NCBI GenBank assembly: GCA_001689445.1
Contig: LUJN01000040.1
Location: forward strand, 19,999 to 83,998
Reading direction: 5' to 3'
DNA length: 64,000 nucleotides
Origin: Bacteroidales bacterium M3
GTDB taxonomy: Bacteria; Bacteroidota; Bacteroidia; Bacteroidales; Muribaculaceae
The notes below the pieces were generated by a model. The model did no database searches. It saw only the letters and a list, made by a program, of their open reading frames with translations, and was not told the DNA's origin. Shown here piece after piece: positions 25,296 through 33,317 of this stretch. Within the stretch, counting starts at the first letter, position 1, and every line of letters starts with the position of its first letter. The translations under genes were made by a program, and so were the position numbers.

Positions 25296-26666
25296 TCAAC
25301 TGCTAATAAGGTTTGATATGGCGTAGAGAGGACATATCTCCACCTTTCGTATTGCGTTAGAGTCTTCAGGATCTATGTATTCAAATCGACCGAAGTTTTC
25401 AAGCGAACACCTGACAGCCGAGACGAGTTCTTTCTCCCGCATGAATATCCAAAGGCTTTTCATTCCGCCTCTCATTCCTGCCTTTACCTCTACAGGAAGT
25501 ACGCCTCCATCTCTTGCCTCTATATAATCAATCTCAGCCTGTGAGTTTTTTGCAAGACGTACCCAATAATACAAATCATGCCGCAGATTGGGGGTCTTGT
25601 ACCTCAAAAGTTCAAGCCCCGCAACCATTTCCGCCAAAGGGCCTTTGTTGACAAGGGCGGCTGTATCCTCAGTAAGAATATCGCTTGTCAACCTTGAAAC
25701 ATCCACGGAAGACATATTCAACAGACGCAGCAGAAGTCCTGAATCAAGAATCATCATCTTACGATAACCAAAATCAGACTCACTTCCCAACGGAAGGCCA
25801 TTGGCATCAGTCCTGACTGTTTGGATGCAGATTCCGGCAAGCAGAAGCATTTCAAGAGCCTTCTTGACCTCCTCAGCCCTGTAACCGCCCCCCACTTCCG
25901 CATAGGAGAATTTTTTTGTCACCTGAGATGCAACACTCCTCAACGTAAGCCGCAGAAGGATGGGATCTACTTTCTTCCGATATTTAGGGAAATCGTCCTC
26001 ATAGCCGCTTATTATGTCATCCTGCACTTCCTGGCATTGCAGGTAGTCATGGGTTTCCACCCATTTTCCCACGACCTCGGGCATACCTCCCACAAGGAAA
26101 TATGACCTGACCAATGCTATCAGTTTGTTATGGAGGGGCTCCGGTAATGGCCGGTCGGGGGATGCCTTACGTTTATAATCAAGCATTAGAGTTTCGCCAT
26201 TTGCTTCAAGATACTCATCAAAGGTCATAGCATACATATACATGCTGTGAATCCGTCCGACCCCGAATGTCGGCAGTTCGGCGAGGGCAAATTCGAGCAA
26301 AGACCCCGCAGCAATGACATGCAGACCGGGCATATCCTCTTTGAAAAATCTCAGGGACATAATGGCTTCCTGGCATTCCTGAATCTCATCAAAAAACAGG
26401 AGTGTCTTTCCGGGTATTATAGGCATCGCACACATTGCGGATATTTCAGATACAATTCTGGTGACTAAAAGATCACGCTTAAATATTTTCTTGTATTCAG
26501 GCTGTCTCTCAAAGTTAATCTCTACAAAATTGTCAAATGTTTCCCCAAGATGACGAACCGCCGTGGATTTGCCTACTTGTCTGGCCCCACGCAACAACAT
26601 CGGTTTGTGGTCTTTCTTCTTAGCCCACTGTTCAAGATATCCGTCTATAATCCTCTTAAAATACAT
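25296..26666 (-). CDS. AAA ATPase with DUF4143 and nuclease-like C-terminus
   Basis: From the ATG at 26666 the protein has 456 residues. An upstream start at 26717 is rejected because it lies beyond the promoter box. It has Walker A GARQVGKST (27-35), Walker B LLFFDEIQE (about 89-97), a sensor-like VIAAGSLLEF, a DUF4143 region (about 200-370) and a PD-(D/E)xK-like end (EIDYIEARDGGVLPVEVKAG). These proteins are very common in Bacteroidales, often in many diverging copies, and their role is unknown. The gene is AT-richer than its neighbours and has an excellent promoter with three upstream repeats. Confidence 0.88.
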   Translation of the reverse strand: MYFKRIIDGYLEQWAKKKDHKPMLLRGARQVGKSTAVRHLGETFDNFVEINFERQPEYKKIFKRDLLVTRIVSEISAMCAMPIIPGKTLLFFDEIQECQEAIMSLRFFKEDMPGLHVIAAGSLLEFALAELPTFGVGRIHSMYMYAMTFDEYLEANGETLMLDYKRKASPDRPLPEPLHNKLIALVRSYFLVGGMPEVVGKWVETHDYLQCQEVQDDIISGYEDDFPKYRKKVDPILLRLTLRSVASQVTKKFSYAEVGGGYRAEEVKKALEMLLLAGICIQTVRTDANGLPLGSESDFGYRKMMILDSGLLLRLLNMSSVDVSRLTSDILTEDTAALVNKGPLAEMVAGLELLRYKTPNLRHDLYYWVRLAKNSQAEIDYIEARDGGVLPVEVKAGMRGGMKSLWIFMREKELVSAVRCSLENFGRFEYIDPEDSNAIRKVEICPLYAISNLISS

Positions 26667-26695
26667 AATAAAGTCTCGCTTTATGATTATGGGTA

Positions 26696-26726
26696 TAAAG
26701 ATACGCAAAACGGTCATAATGACAAA
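26696..26726 (-). promoter_or_regulatory. Promoter of the DUF4143 ATPase gene
   Basis: On the minus strand TTTG (26723-26726) is followed after 19 bases by TATCTTTA (26696-26703), 29 bases before the ATG. Spacing is ideal and only the last -7 base deviates. Confidence 0.7.
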
Positions 26727-26744
26727 GACTTATCCACAATTTAT

Positions 26745-26825
26745 GTAAAAATCCAAACAATTAAATCAGCAGTTTTTGTAAAAATCCAAACAATTAAATC
26801 AGCAGTTTTTGTAAAAATCCAAACA
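26745..26825 (-). repeat. 33-base tandem repeat, possible operator
   Basis: Two and a half direct copies of a 33-base unit lie 18 bases upstream of the -33 box. The 14-mer GTTTGGATTTTTAC (minus strand) occurs three times, at 26745-26758, 26778-26791 and 26811-26824. A period of 33 bases is about three helical turns, so bound proteins would line up on one DNA face. The AAATCAGCAGTTTTT spacer is also repeated. Confidence 0.85.
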
Positions 26826-26899
26826 CAAGCGGTCATAAAAGCCGATGGGGGGTTGGCATCGATGCCAATCTCCCCATCGGAAATCGTATAACTGCCGCG

Positions 26900-28402
26900 C
26901 TATTTGGCGGGGGTGTCGGTCTTTTTGGGTGCCTTTTCCTTGGCGGGGGACTTGCGGGGACGGCCAGCCTTGGCCTTGGGCTTTGATTCGGGCTTTGGCT
27001 CGGCGGAGGCGGCGGGAGCGGCGGGAGCAGCAGGGGCCCGGTCGCCGGCGGCCTTGGCTGCGGCAGCTTCGGCCTGGGCGCGGGCTACCTCGTTGGGGTC
27101 GAGACGCTCGATGTTGTTGCGCATGGATGACAGCTCCTTATTGAGCATCTCTATCTCGTTGCCTTGATTGCGGATGGTGGTCAGCAGGGCATTAAGCTCC
27201 TCGTTCTCAATCGACAGCGGATATTGCTCCTCGACGCGCACGATGAAGTCGGCAAGGACATTCATGTAGTTGGTGAACGCCTGAAACGGGGTCTCATAGG
27301 GGCTGAAGTGGGAGTGCACCGCGCCGTCGGCCTTGCGCTTGGTCGACATGTAGAACAGGTGGTCGCTCGCCTGGAGGTAGTACCAGTCCTGCTTCAGTCG
27401 ACGGTCCTCACATAGGCGCACGCGCTCGGCCACGGAGTAGAGTTTGTTGAACGCCTCGTTCTGGAGTTTGTTGCCGAGCCATGCCGAGGTGTCGCGAGCC
27501 TCGTCAGCCCACGATATTGGGTGGAGTATCGACAGTTCGCCGACTGCCTTGAGTTTGGTGACTGCCTCGGTCGGGGTCATGAAGTCGATGCCCCGCTCGG
27601 CGGCAAAGCGCGGGAGGGCCTCAAGGAACTGGAATATGCCGGTCTCGCGGGTCTGCAGCTCACCGAATGTCTCAAGGTTCATAAACAGGTTGACAATCTG
27701 CTCCTCGGGGGGAGTATTGGCAATCCAGTCGATGTACTTGTCGGCGGTCAGCGGATAGGCGTCCCACTCGGTGTTGGAGAACCGGAAGGATATATCGTCG
27801 CTCAGCTTGGAGTTCTTCAACAGCAGCTTGAGTTTGGGAGCGGATGCCGCGCTGTAGATATAGTTGGGCGACTTCCACCCGAGAATATGTTTCGCGCCCT
27901 CGGTGATGACACCCTTGTAGCCCATCGAGGCGATGACGGGAGCCATCTCGTCACAATAGATAAGCTCGGTGTTGCGCAACACCTTGGGTTTCTGGCCGAA
28001 AAGCTCGTATATTTTCTCATCGTGCACCTTCACCTGGTTGATGAACTCGTCCGCGTCGATGAGCGACGAGAGGGAATGGGCATAGGTCTCGGCAAGGAAC
28101 TCCACCTTGCCCGTGTCGGCGAGCTTCTTGAGCAGGTCGACAAACTCGGGGACATACTGCTCACACTGCTCCAGGGCGACGCCGGTGATGGAGATGGCGC
28201 AACGGAAACGCCCGTTGCTCTGCTCTATCATGCGCAGCAGGCTCTCAGCGGCAGGGATATAGCTTCGGTGGGCTATGCGGGTGATGATGTCGTCGTTGGC
28301 AAAGTCGTCATAATAATAGTGGTCGTTGCCGATATCAAAGAAACGGTATCTCTTGAGGCGGAACGGCTGGTGTATCTGGAAATAAAAACAGATTGCTTTC
28401 AT
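26900..28402 (-). CDS. Glycoside hydrolase family 57 (alpha-amylase-like)
   Basis: The 500-residue cytosolic protein begins with the GH57 motif ICFYFQIHQPFRLK and shows FLAETYAHSLSSL (about 130) and FSNTEWDAYPLTADKY (about 210), consistent with the family's catalytic-site blocks. GH57 enzymes hydrolyse or transfer alpha-glucans. It is the last gene of a trio with a GT4 synthase and a debranching enzyme, so a role in glycogen turnover is likely. The last 65 residues are unusual: Ala/Lys/Pro-rich with GRPRKSPAKEKAPKK, like an AT-hook or histone-like tail. Confidence 0.9.
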   Translation of the reverse strand: MKAICFYFQIHQPFRLKRYRFFDIGNDHYYYDDFANDDIITRIAHRSYIPAAESLLRMIEQSNGRFRCAISITGVALEQCEQYVPEFVDLLKKLADTGKVEFLAETYAHSLSSLIDADEFINQVKVHDEKIYELFGQKPKVLRNTELIYCDEMAPVIASMGYKGVITEGAKHILGWKSPNYIYSAASAPKLKLLLKNSKLSDDISFRFSNTEWDAYPLTADKYIDWIANTPPEEQIVNLFMNLETFGELQTRETGIFQFLEALPRFAAERGIDFMTPTEAVTKLKAVGELSILHPISWADEARDTSAWLGNKLQNEAFNKLYSVAERVRLCEDRRLKQDWYYLQASDHLFYMSTKRKADGAVHSHFSPYETPFQAFTNYMNVLADFIVRVEEQYPLSIENEELNALLTTIRNQGNEIEMLNKELSSMRNNIERLDPNEVARAQAEAAAAKAAGDRAPAAPAAPAASAEPKPESKPKAKAGRPRKSPAKEKAPKKTDTPAK

Positions 28403-28454
28403 CGGTATGTTATGCTAAAATCGGGTTGATGTGATTATTAACTTATGAATGTGC

Positions 28455-29717
28455 TCAGTCGCGGCCAAGCACCTTTTTATAAATGTCTATGACCTTGCGT
28501 CCGGCCTTGTCCCAGGTGATGCGGTTCACCTCGTCGAGGCCGTCCTGCCGCAGCTGCTCGTACATCGCCGGGTAGGTGACAATCGAATAGATGGCATCGG
28601 CCATGGCGTCGATGTCCCAGTAGTCGGTCTTTATCACGTTGTCAAGTATCTCGGCACATCCGCTCTGCTTGGAGATGATGGAGGGCACGCCCATCTGCAT
28701 CGCCTCAAGCGGGGAGATGCCAAACGGTTCGGAGACCGATGGCATGATGTAGACGTCGGACGCCTTGAGCATCTCGTAAACCTGACGCCCCTTCTGGAAT
28801 CCGGGGAAATGGAAACGGTCGGCGATGCCGCGCTCGGCGGCGAGGGTAATCATCTTGTCCATCATGTCGCCGCTGCCCGCCATGACAAAGCGCACGTTGT
28901 GGTTGTTTTTCAACACTTTTGCAGCCGCCTCGACAAAGTATTCCGGGCCTTTCTGCATCGTGATGCGGCCGAGGAATGTGACAATTTTCTCCTTTGGACG
29001 TTGCACCTCGACATTGAGCAGCTCGGGGCTGAGCGGCTCGACGGCATTGTGGACGGTAGTCACCTTGGAGGGGTCAATGCCATACTTCTCGATGACAGTC
29101 TGCCGGGTGAGGTTGGAGACGGTGATTATATGGTCGGCGTTGTTCATGCCGTCAAGCTCGATGCCGAAGACGGTGGGGTTGACATTGCCGCGCGAGCGGT
29201 CAAAGTCGGTGGCATGTACATGTATCACCAACGGCTTGCCCGTAACCTGCTTGGCATGGATGCCGGCGGGATAGGTCAGCCAGTCGTGGGAGTGGATGAT
29301 GTCAAACTCCTCCGTGCGGGCTATCACACCGGCGCATATCGAGTAGTTGTTGATTTCTTCCAACAGGTTGTCGGGATAGCGGCCAGAGAACTCAATGCAG
29401 CCAAGGTCGTTGGTCATCATATAGTTGAAGTCGGCATATATGTGGTCGCGCAGACGGAAATACTCGTCGGGGGACATCACGTTGCCGATGCGGCTCTCTA
29501 CATACTCGCGGCTGACGTCGCGCCAGCAGATGGGGGTCTGGGATGCACCGATAATCTTGGCAAACCCTTTCTCCTCGTCGCCGTAAGGCTTGGGTATGAC
29601 AAAGGTTATATCCATGTCGCCATTCTCCCACATTCCCTTTGTGAGGCCGTAGCTGGCGGTGCCGAGGCCGCCAAGGATATGGGGCGGGAACTCCCACCCG
29701 AACATTAATGCTTTCAT
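28455..29717 (-). CDS. GT4 glycosyltransferase, glycogen-synthase-like
   Basis: From the ATG at 29717 the protein has 420 residues. It opens with MFGWEFPPHILGGLGTASYG, the ADP-glucose-binding glycine-rich loop type seen in glycogen/starch synthases. It has FDIIHSHDWLTYPAG and a C-terminal GT-B donor domain with FLGRITMQKGPEYF and the EPFGISPLEAM nucleotide-binding motif. An in-frame open stretch upstream reaches into the debranching gene and is not coding. Ten bases separate it from that gene, so the two are coupled. By context it builds intracellular alpha-1,4-glucan. Confidence 0.9.
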   Translation of the reverse strand: MKALMFGWEFPPHILGGLGTASYGLTKGMWENGDMDITFVIPKPYGDEEKGFAKIIGASQTPICWRDVSREYVESRIGNVMSPDEYFRLRDHIYADFNYMMTNDLGCIEFSGRYPDNLLEEINNYSICAGVIARTEEFDIIHSHDWLTYPAGIHAKQVTGKPLVIHVHATDFDRSRGNVNPTVFGIELDGMNNADHIITVSNLTRQTVIEKYGIDPSKVTTVHNAVEPLSPELLNVEVQRPKEKIVTFLGRITMQKGPEYFVEAAAKVLKNNHNVRFVMAGSGDMMDKMITLAAERGIADRFHFPGFQKGRQVYEMLKASDVYIMPSVSEPFGISPLEAMQMGVPSIISKQSGCAEILDNVIKTDYWDIDAMADAIYSIVTYPAMYEQLRQDGLDEVNRITWDKAGRKVIDIYKKVLGRD

Positions 29718-29727
29718 GGCTCGTGGG

Positions 29728-31671
29728 TTAGATGTTAAACTTCTTGAGGGTACGTATGGTGCGGAGCACTTCGGCCACATTGACGGCCTGGGAGATAGCC
29801 CCGCGCCCGGTAAACGGCGGGTTGCCGTCATAGAGCTGCGACAGGGAGCCGATGCACCCCTGCGACATCTCGTCCTCAAACCCTATGAGCATCCTGTCGA
29901 TATAGGAGACACCGCTCATGCCGAACACACGGATGTAGGCGTCGGCATAGAAGCCCATCAGCCACGGGCGCGCCGGACCGTTGAAGTAGGCCTTCTCGCG
30001 CTCCTCGGGAGAGCCGACATAGAACGGGCTGTAGCCGTAGCTCTTGGGCGAGAGCGTGCGCAGGCCCTTGGGGGTAAGCAGTTCGCGTGTCACAACATCA
30101 AGCACCGACTTGCGCTGGCGACGGTCGAGCGGCGAATAGTCGAGACCGATGGCTATCGCCATGTTGGGACGCACCGACGGCTCGGCATACGTGCCGTTGA
30201 CATAATCATACAGATAGCCGTAGTCGTTGAGGAACGTGTCGATGAACGCCTGACGGCAACGGTCGGCCAACTGCTGCCAACGCTCGCGTGCCGAGGCATA
30301 CTCGTCCATCCCTTCGGTGAGAGCGATGGCAAACATAAGCGCATTGTACCACAACGCGTTAAACTCGACAAGATAGCCCGTACGCGGTATCAGCGGACGC
30401 CCATTGAGCATCGAGTTCATCCACGACACGGGATTTCCGGTGCCGATGGTCGCCACAAGCCCGTTGTCGTCGACGCCGAGGTTGGAATGGCCCCCGTCGG
30501 CGATATAGTCGATGATGCGCCCCACTATACCGGCATACCGCCGTGCAGTCTCCTCATTGCCATAATTCTTGGCATACTGCTGCACTGCCCACACAGCCCA
30601 CAGGGGCACGTCGGGAAGGTCTATCCCGTCGATACGGGAGTCGGTCTCCTCATCGTCCATATATCGGCCGAGGGCATCGGCGGCGGTGGCAAATATGCGT
30701 TCAAAATCCTCGCGATGGTGTATGGCGAGCGTTGTGCCGGGCAATGCGATGAATGTCTCGCGGGCATTGACCGAGGTCCAGGGATAGCTCGCTATTATAT
30801 ACTCCTTGTCGCCGTCCATAAGGTAGAACTGCTTGGCGGCGTTCTTCAGACAGTTGTAGAAGCTCGTGCGGCATGTGCGCGATGCAATCTCCATCTCGTA
30901 GGTCTTTGCCATCGAGCGCGGCGACACCTCGTTGACACCGGCGGAGAATATGAGCGTCTCCCCTTTCTTGATGGGGATGGAGAAATAGCCAGGCACCCAC
31001 AGGTCCTCGCAGTAGGGCACGCCGCGCTCCATATCCTTGAAGTATTCGATGCCGTTGTACCAGTGAGGCTCGTAGTGCCACTCGGGCTTGCGGCTGAACT
31101 GCATGTAGAGCGTCGGATATCCGTCATAGAGACAACAGGCCACGCCGTTGGTCACCTCGCGGCACTCGGTGTTGAGGCGGTCATTGGCGACACAAAGAGC
31201 ATTGGCATCGCGGAAAGCGAGAAACGGGCGAAACTGCAACGTCGTCGGCGAATGGGCCTCGACAAGCGTGTAGCGTATCATGAAACGGTTTTCATGGGAT
31301 ATGAATATCTTCTCCTTCGTCAATATGACGCCGCCGACACGATAGGTCATGCGGGGGACACTCTCGCAGTCAAACTCGCGGATATATTTGTGCCCGTTTG
31401 GGCTGTATACACCGCCCGAATAGCGGTGAAGCCCGAGGTTGAAAGGCGCTCCGTGCTGTATGACCGTCTCGTCGAGCGACGAGAGCAGCACATGGGGCCG
31501 GTTGTCCATCTCCTTGACCGGGATGACGAGCAAGCCATGCTGCTTGCGGGTGTTGCATCCCGTGATGGAGGTACAGTGGTAGGCACCGGCCTGATTGGTA
31601 CGGAGCATCTCCTTTGTAAGGGACTGATCGAGATTAATCAGCAGATTCTTATCAAACTTGAGATAGCTCAT
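29728..31671 (-). CDS. Glycogen debranching enzyme (amylo-alpha-1,6-glucosidase type)
   Basis: The 647-residue protein has an N-terminal GDE domain (about 10-220, with LRTNQAGAYHCTSITGCNTRKQHGLLV) and a C-terminal (alpha/alpha)6 catalytic domain (about 280-640). WTSVNARETFIALPGTTL, VDDNGLVATIGTGNPVSWMN and AIALTEGMDEYAS are characteristic of this GH133-like group. It removes alpha-1,6 branches in glycogen and is the first gene of the trio. A near-consensus promoter lies about 65 bases upstream. Confidence 0.93.
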   Translation of the reverse strand: MSYLKFDKNLLINLDQSLTKEMLRTNQAGAYHCTSITGCNTRKQHGLLVIPVKEMDNRPHVLLSSLDETVIQHGAPFNLGLHRYSGGVYSPNGHKYIREFDCESVPRMTYRVGGVILTKEKIFISHENRFMIRYTLVEAHSPTTLQFRPFLAFRDANALCVANDRLNTECREVTNGVACCLYDGYPTLYMQFSRKPEWHYEPHWYNGIEYFKDMERGVPYCEDLWVPGYFSIPIKKGETLIFSAGVNEVSPRSMAKTYEMEIASRTCRTSFYNCLKNAAKQFYLMDGDKEYIIASYPWTSVNARETFIALPGTTLAIHHREDFERIFATAADALGRYMDDEETDSRIDGIDLPDVPLWAVWAVQQYAKNYGNEETARRYAGIVGRIIDYIADGGHSNLGVDDNGLVATIGTGNPVSWMNSMLNGRPLIPRTGYLVEFNALWYNALMFAIALTEGMDEYASARERWQQLADRCRQAFIDTFLNDYGYLYDYVNGTYAEPSVRPNMAIAIGLDYSPLDRRQRKSVLDVVTRELLTPKGLRTLSPKSYGYSPFYVGSPEEREKAYFNGPARPWLMGFYADAYIRVFGMSGVSYIDRMLIGFEDEMSQGCIGSLSQLYDGNPPFTGRGAISQAVNVAEVLRTIRTLKKFNI

Positions 31672-31733
31672 TGATAGTTAGAATTAGTATTATATGTTGT
31701 GCTAGTATATCTCTATGTAAGGTTATGTAACTA

Positions 31734-31765
31734 CGAATATAGCTCTTTTTTATAAAAAATGCAAA
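31734..31765 (-). promoter_or_regulatory. Promoter of the glycogen gene trio
   Basis: On the minus strand TTTG (31762-31765), 20 bases, then TATATTCG (31734-31741), one mismatch from TAnnTTTG. The leader to the ATG is about 55 bases. Confidence 0.65.
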
Positions 31766-31833
31766 CAGGGGTAGTACTATTTTTATCCACAAAAACATAT
31801 GTCACCCTCAACAGCGTATAAGCCAGCTGTTTA

Positions 31834-32808
31834 TCAAGGGCGCCAAAACAATCGATGGAACGCTGTAGTAAGGTCTCGTATCATGTTTTCCATTGGAGTG
31901 ATAACCGGCTTGAACTCCACCGAACGCGTCGGGGCAAGCAGCCGCAGGGCGTTGTGATGGCACTTCACGGCCATCGCCTCGGGCATCGTGACCGGCTCGC
32001 CGTCGATATGCGCCGCCCCTGCCCCGCTGCGGTATATGACCGCCGACGGGACACGGAATGTGCGTATCATCGTGTTGGAGTTGATGGCCCCCGTGAACAG
32101 GTCAAACCCGACAAAGGCCGTGTCGAGCGGCGACCCGGCATGGACTATCGTTATGTCAAGCAACCCGTCGGTGATGGATGCAGTCGGAGCGATATATGCA
32201 TTGTTGCCATACTGCGAGGCGTTGCACACGGCGATAAGGAATGCCTTCTCGGTAAGCAGCTTGCCGTTGGCGCTGATGGTGTAGACCTCGGGATGGTAAT
32301 TGACATACTCAGATATCGCGCTCTTGAGGTACATGAGACGCCCCCGGCGGTGCTGCCGCGAGAATGTCTCGCTCACGGCGGCGTCAAAACCCAGGCCGAA
32401 AGTGCAGAAAAACGGCTCGTCGTTGACCGTGCCGAAGTCGGCGTCGACGACGTTGCGTTCAAGAATTACATTGACCGCCGACTCCACGTCGACCGGGATA
32501 CCGAGATGACGGGCAAGCCCGTTGCCCGAGCCAAGCGGTATTATGCCCATCGGCATCGCCGTTCCGCGCAGGGCTCGTGCCGTCTCATTAACCGTGCCGT
32601 CCCCCCCGGCGGCAATCACGGCATCAAGCCCCGTAGCGACAGCCTCTCGGGCAAATGCCGTGGCGTCGCCCCGGCCCCGCGTAAACCGTGTCTCGACCTC
32701 CCATCCGCGCTCCGCGAGGCGGCGCGACAGGTATCCGTCGACACCGGTCTTCCCCGACGTCCCGGCAATGGGATTGATGATGATGAGCACACGCGGATTC
32801 TCGGTCAT
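31834..32808 (-). CDS. Diacylglycerol/lipid kinase family protein (YegS-like)
   Basis: From the ATG at 32808 the protein has 324 residues. It has the N-terminal NPIAG phosphate loop, the signature AAGGDGTVNE (about 67-76) and IIPLGSGNGLARHLG, followed by the beta-sandwich domain (GLLDITIVHAG). Members phosphorylate diacylglycerol or other lipids at the inner membrane face. A longer open frame upstream of 32808 would run through the promoter and is not used. It is monocistronic. Confidence 0.92.
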   Translation of the reverse strand: MTENPRVLIIINPIAGTSGKTGVDGYLSRRLAERGWEVETRFTRGRGDATAFAREAVATGLDAVIAAGGDGTVNETARALRGTAMPMGIIPLGSGNGLARHLGIPVDVESAVNVILERNVVDADFGTVNDEPFFCTFGLGFDAAVSETFSRQHRRGRLMYLKSAISEYVNYHPEVYTISANGKLLTEKAFLIAVCNASQYGNNAYIAPTASITDGLLDITIVHAGSPLDTAFVGFDLFTGAINSNTMIRTFRVPSAVIYRSGAGAAHIDGEPVTMPEAMAVKCHHNALRLLAPTRSVEFKPVITPMENMIRDLTTAFHRLFWRP

Positions 32809-32833
32809 AAAGGCTGTTTGTCTAAATATGCCG

Positions 32834-32841
32834 CAAAGGTA
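32834..32841 (-). promoter_or_regulatory. -7 element TACCTTTG of the lipid kinase gene
   Basis: A full TAnnTTTG match on the minus strand lies 25 bases before the ATG at 32808. Confidence 0.6.
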
Positions 32842-32910
32842 GCAATTTTCCCGGAAACAACCCACACGCCGGCAGCATGCCACATGGAGCAGACAAAACC
32901 ATCCACGATG

Positions 32911-32944
32911 TCCACGCACCACGGCGCGTCCCTACAGGGTGGAC
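32911..32944 (-). repeat. REP-like element D
   Basis: On the minus strand it reads TGTAGGGACGCGCCGTGGTGCGT, a GTAGGG edge followed by a self-complementary core (ACGC...GCGT). The 14-mer CCTACAGGGTGGAC (32931-32944) is identical to 42871-42884, linking it to element A. It abuts the stop codon of the small membrane protein gene. Confidence 0.65.
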
Positions 32945-33150
32945 TATTTGTCTGAATTTCTCTCTCGGCGCTTATGGTACAGCCTAATGATAATCGCGAG
33001 CAGTATGCCTCCCGCAACAACAGCCCATCCGTTGACTAACGAAGCGCCTATATCAAAATGGAACACCTTACCGCCGACAAAAAGGATGAACGGACTAATA
33101 ATCAACAATATAATAAAACCTATATATGATTTAGGAACTCTTTTATCCAT
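32944..33150 (-). CDS. Small two-helix membrane protein, unknown function
   Basis: The 68-residue protein has two hydrophobic segments (YIGFIILLIISPFILFVGG and GWAVVAGGILLAIIIRLY) and a basic tail. The family is not recognised. A full TAnnTTTG promoter box 22 bases upstream of the ATG supports its reality. It is monocistronic, on the same strand as its neighbours. Confidence 0.7.
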   Translation of the reverse strand: MDKRVPKSYIGFIILLIISPFILFVGGKVFHFDIGASLVNGWAVVAGGILLAIIIRLYHKRRERNSDK

Positions 33151-33172
33151 AACCTTAATGCTAATGCCCCTG

Positions 33173-33180
33173 CAAAGTTA
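33173..33180 (-). promoter_or_regulatory. -7 element TAACTTTG of the small membrane protein gene
   Basis: A full match on the minus strand, 22 bases before the ATG at 33150. Confidence 0.6.
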
Positions 33181-33258
33181 ACGAATTTCACGCAACATAC
33201 CTCATTTTCGGCCTATCAGACATGTGACAATTTGATACAATAATGACATAAGACAGCG

Positions 33259-33285
33259 CGGGCGCCCCGATGGTCGGGACGCCCG
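33259..33285 (-). terminator. Terminator hairpin after rng
   Basis: Arms CGGGCGTCCCGA and TCGGGGCGCCCG (minus strand) pair around a 3-base loop with one mismatch, about 30 bases after the rng stop. There is no strong U-run. Confidence 0.6.
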
Positions 33286-33317
33286 TGTGGTTGGGGGATG
33301 GAAAGGGGCCGGACGGC

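Noticed and set aside
26745..26825. Possible CRISPR array
   Set aside because: The 33-base units are contiguous direct copies without unique spacers, only 2.5 units are present, and no cas gene is nearby. It fits tandem operator sites better.
29718..29879. N-terminal extension of the GT4 glycosyltransferase
   Set aside because: The extra 54 residues are Arg/Ser/Pro-rich shadow sequence of the overlapping debranching gene; homology starts at the ATG at 29717.
29659..31674. 671-codon open frame opposite the glycogen debranching gene, and similar long antisense frames at 21969-23153, 36836-38020, 39050-40342, 48984-50270 and 52317-53759
   Set aside because: Each is fully antisense to a gene with clear family motifs, has no promoter box, and its protein has a shadow-frame composition. 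Long antisense frames are expected at this GC content.
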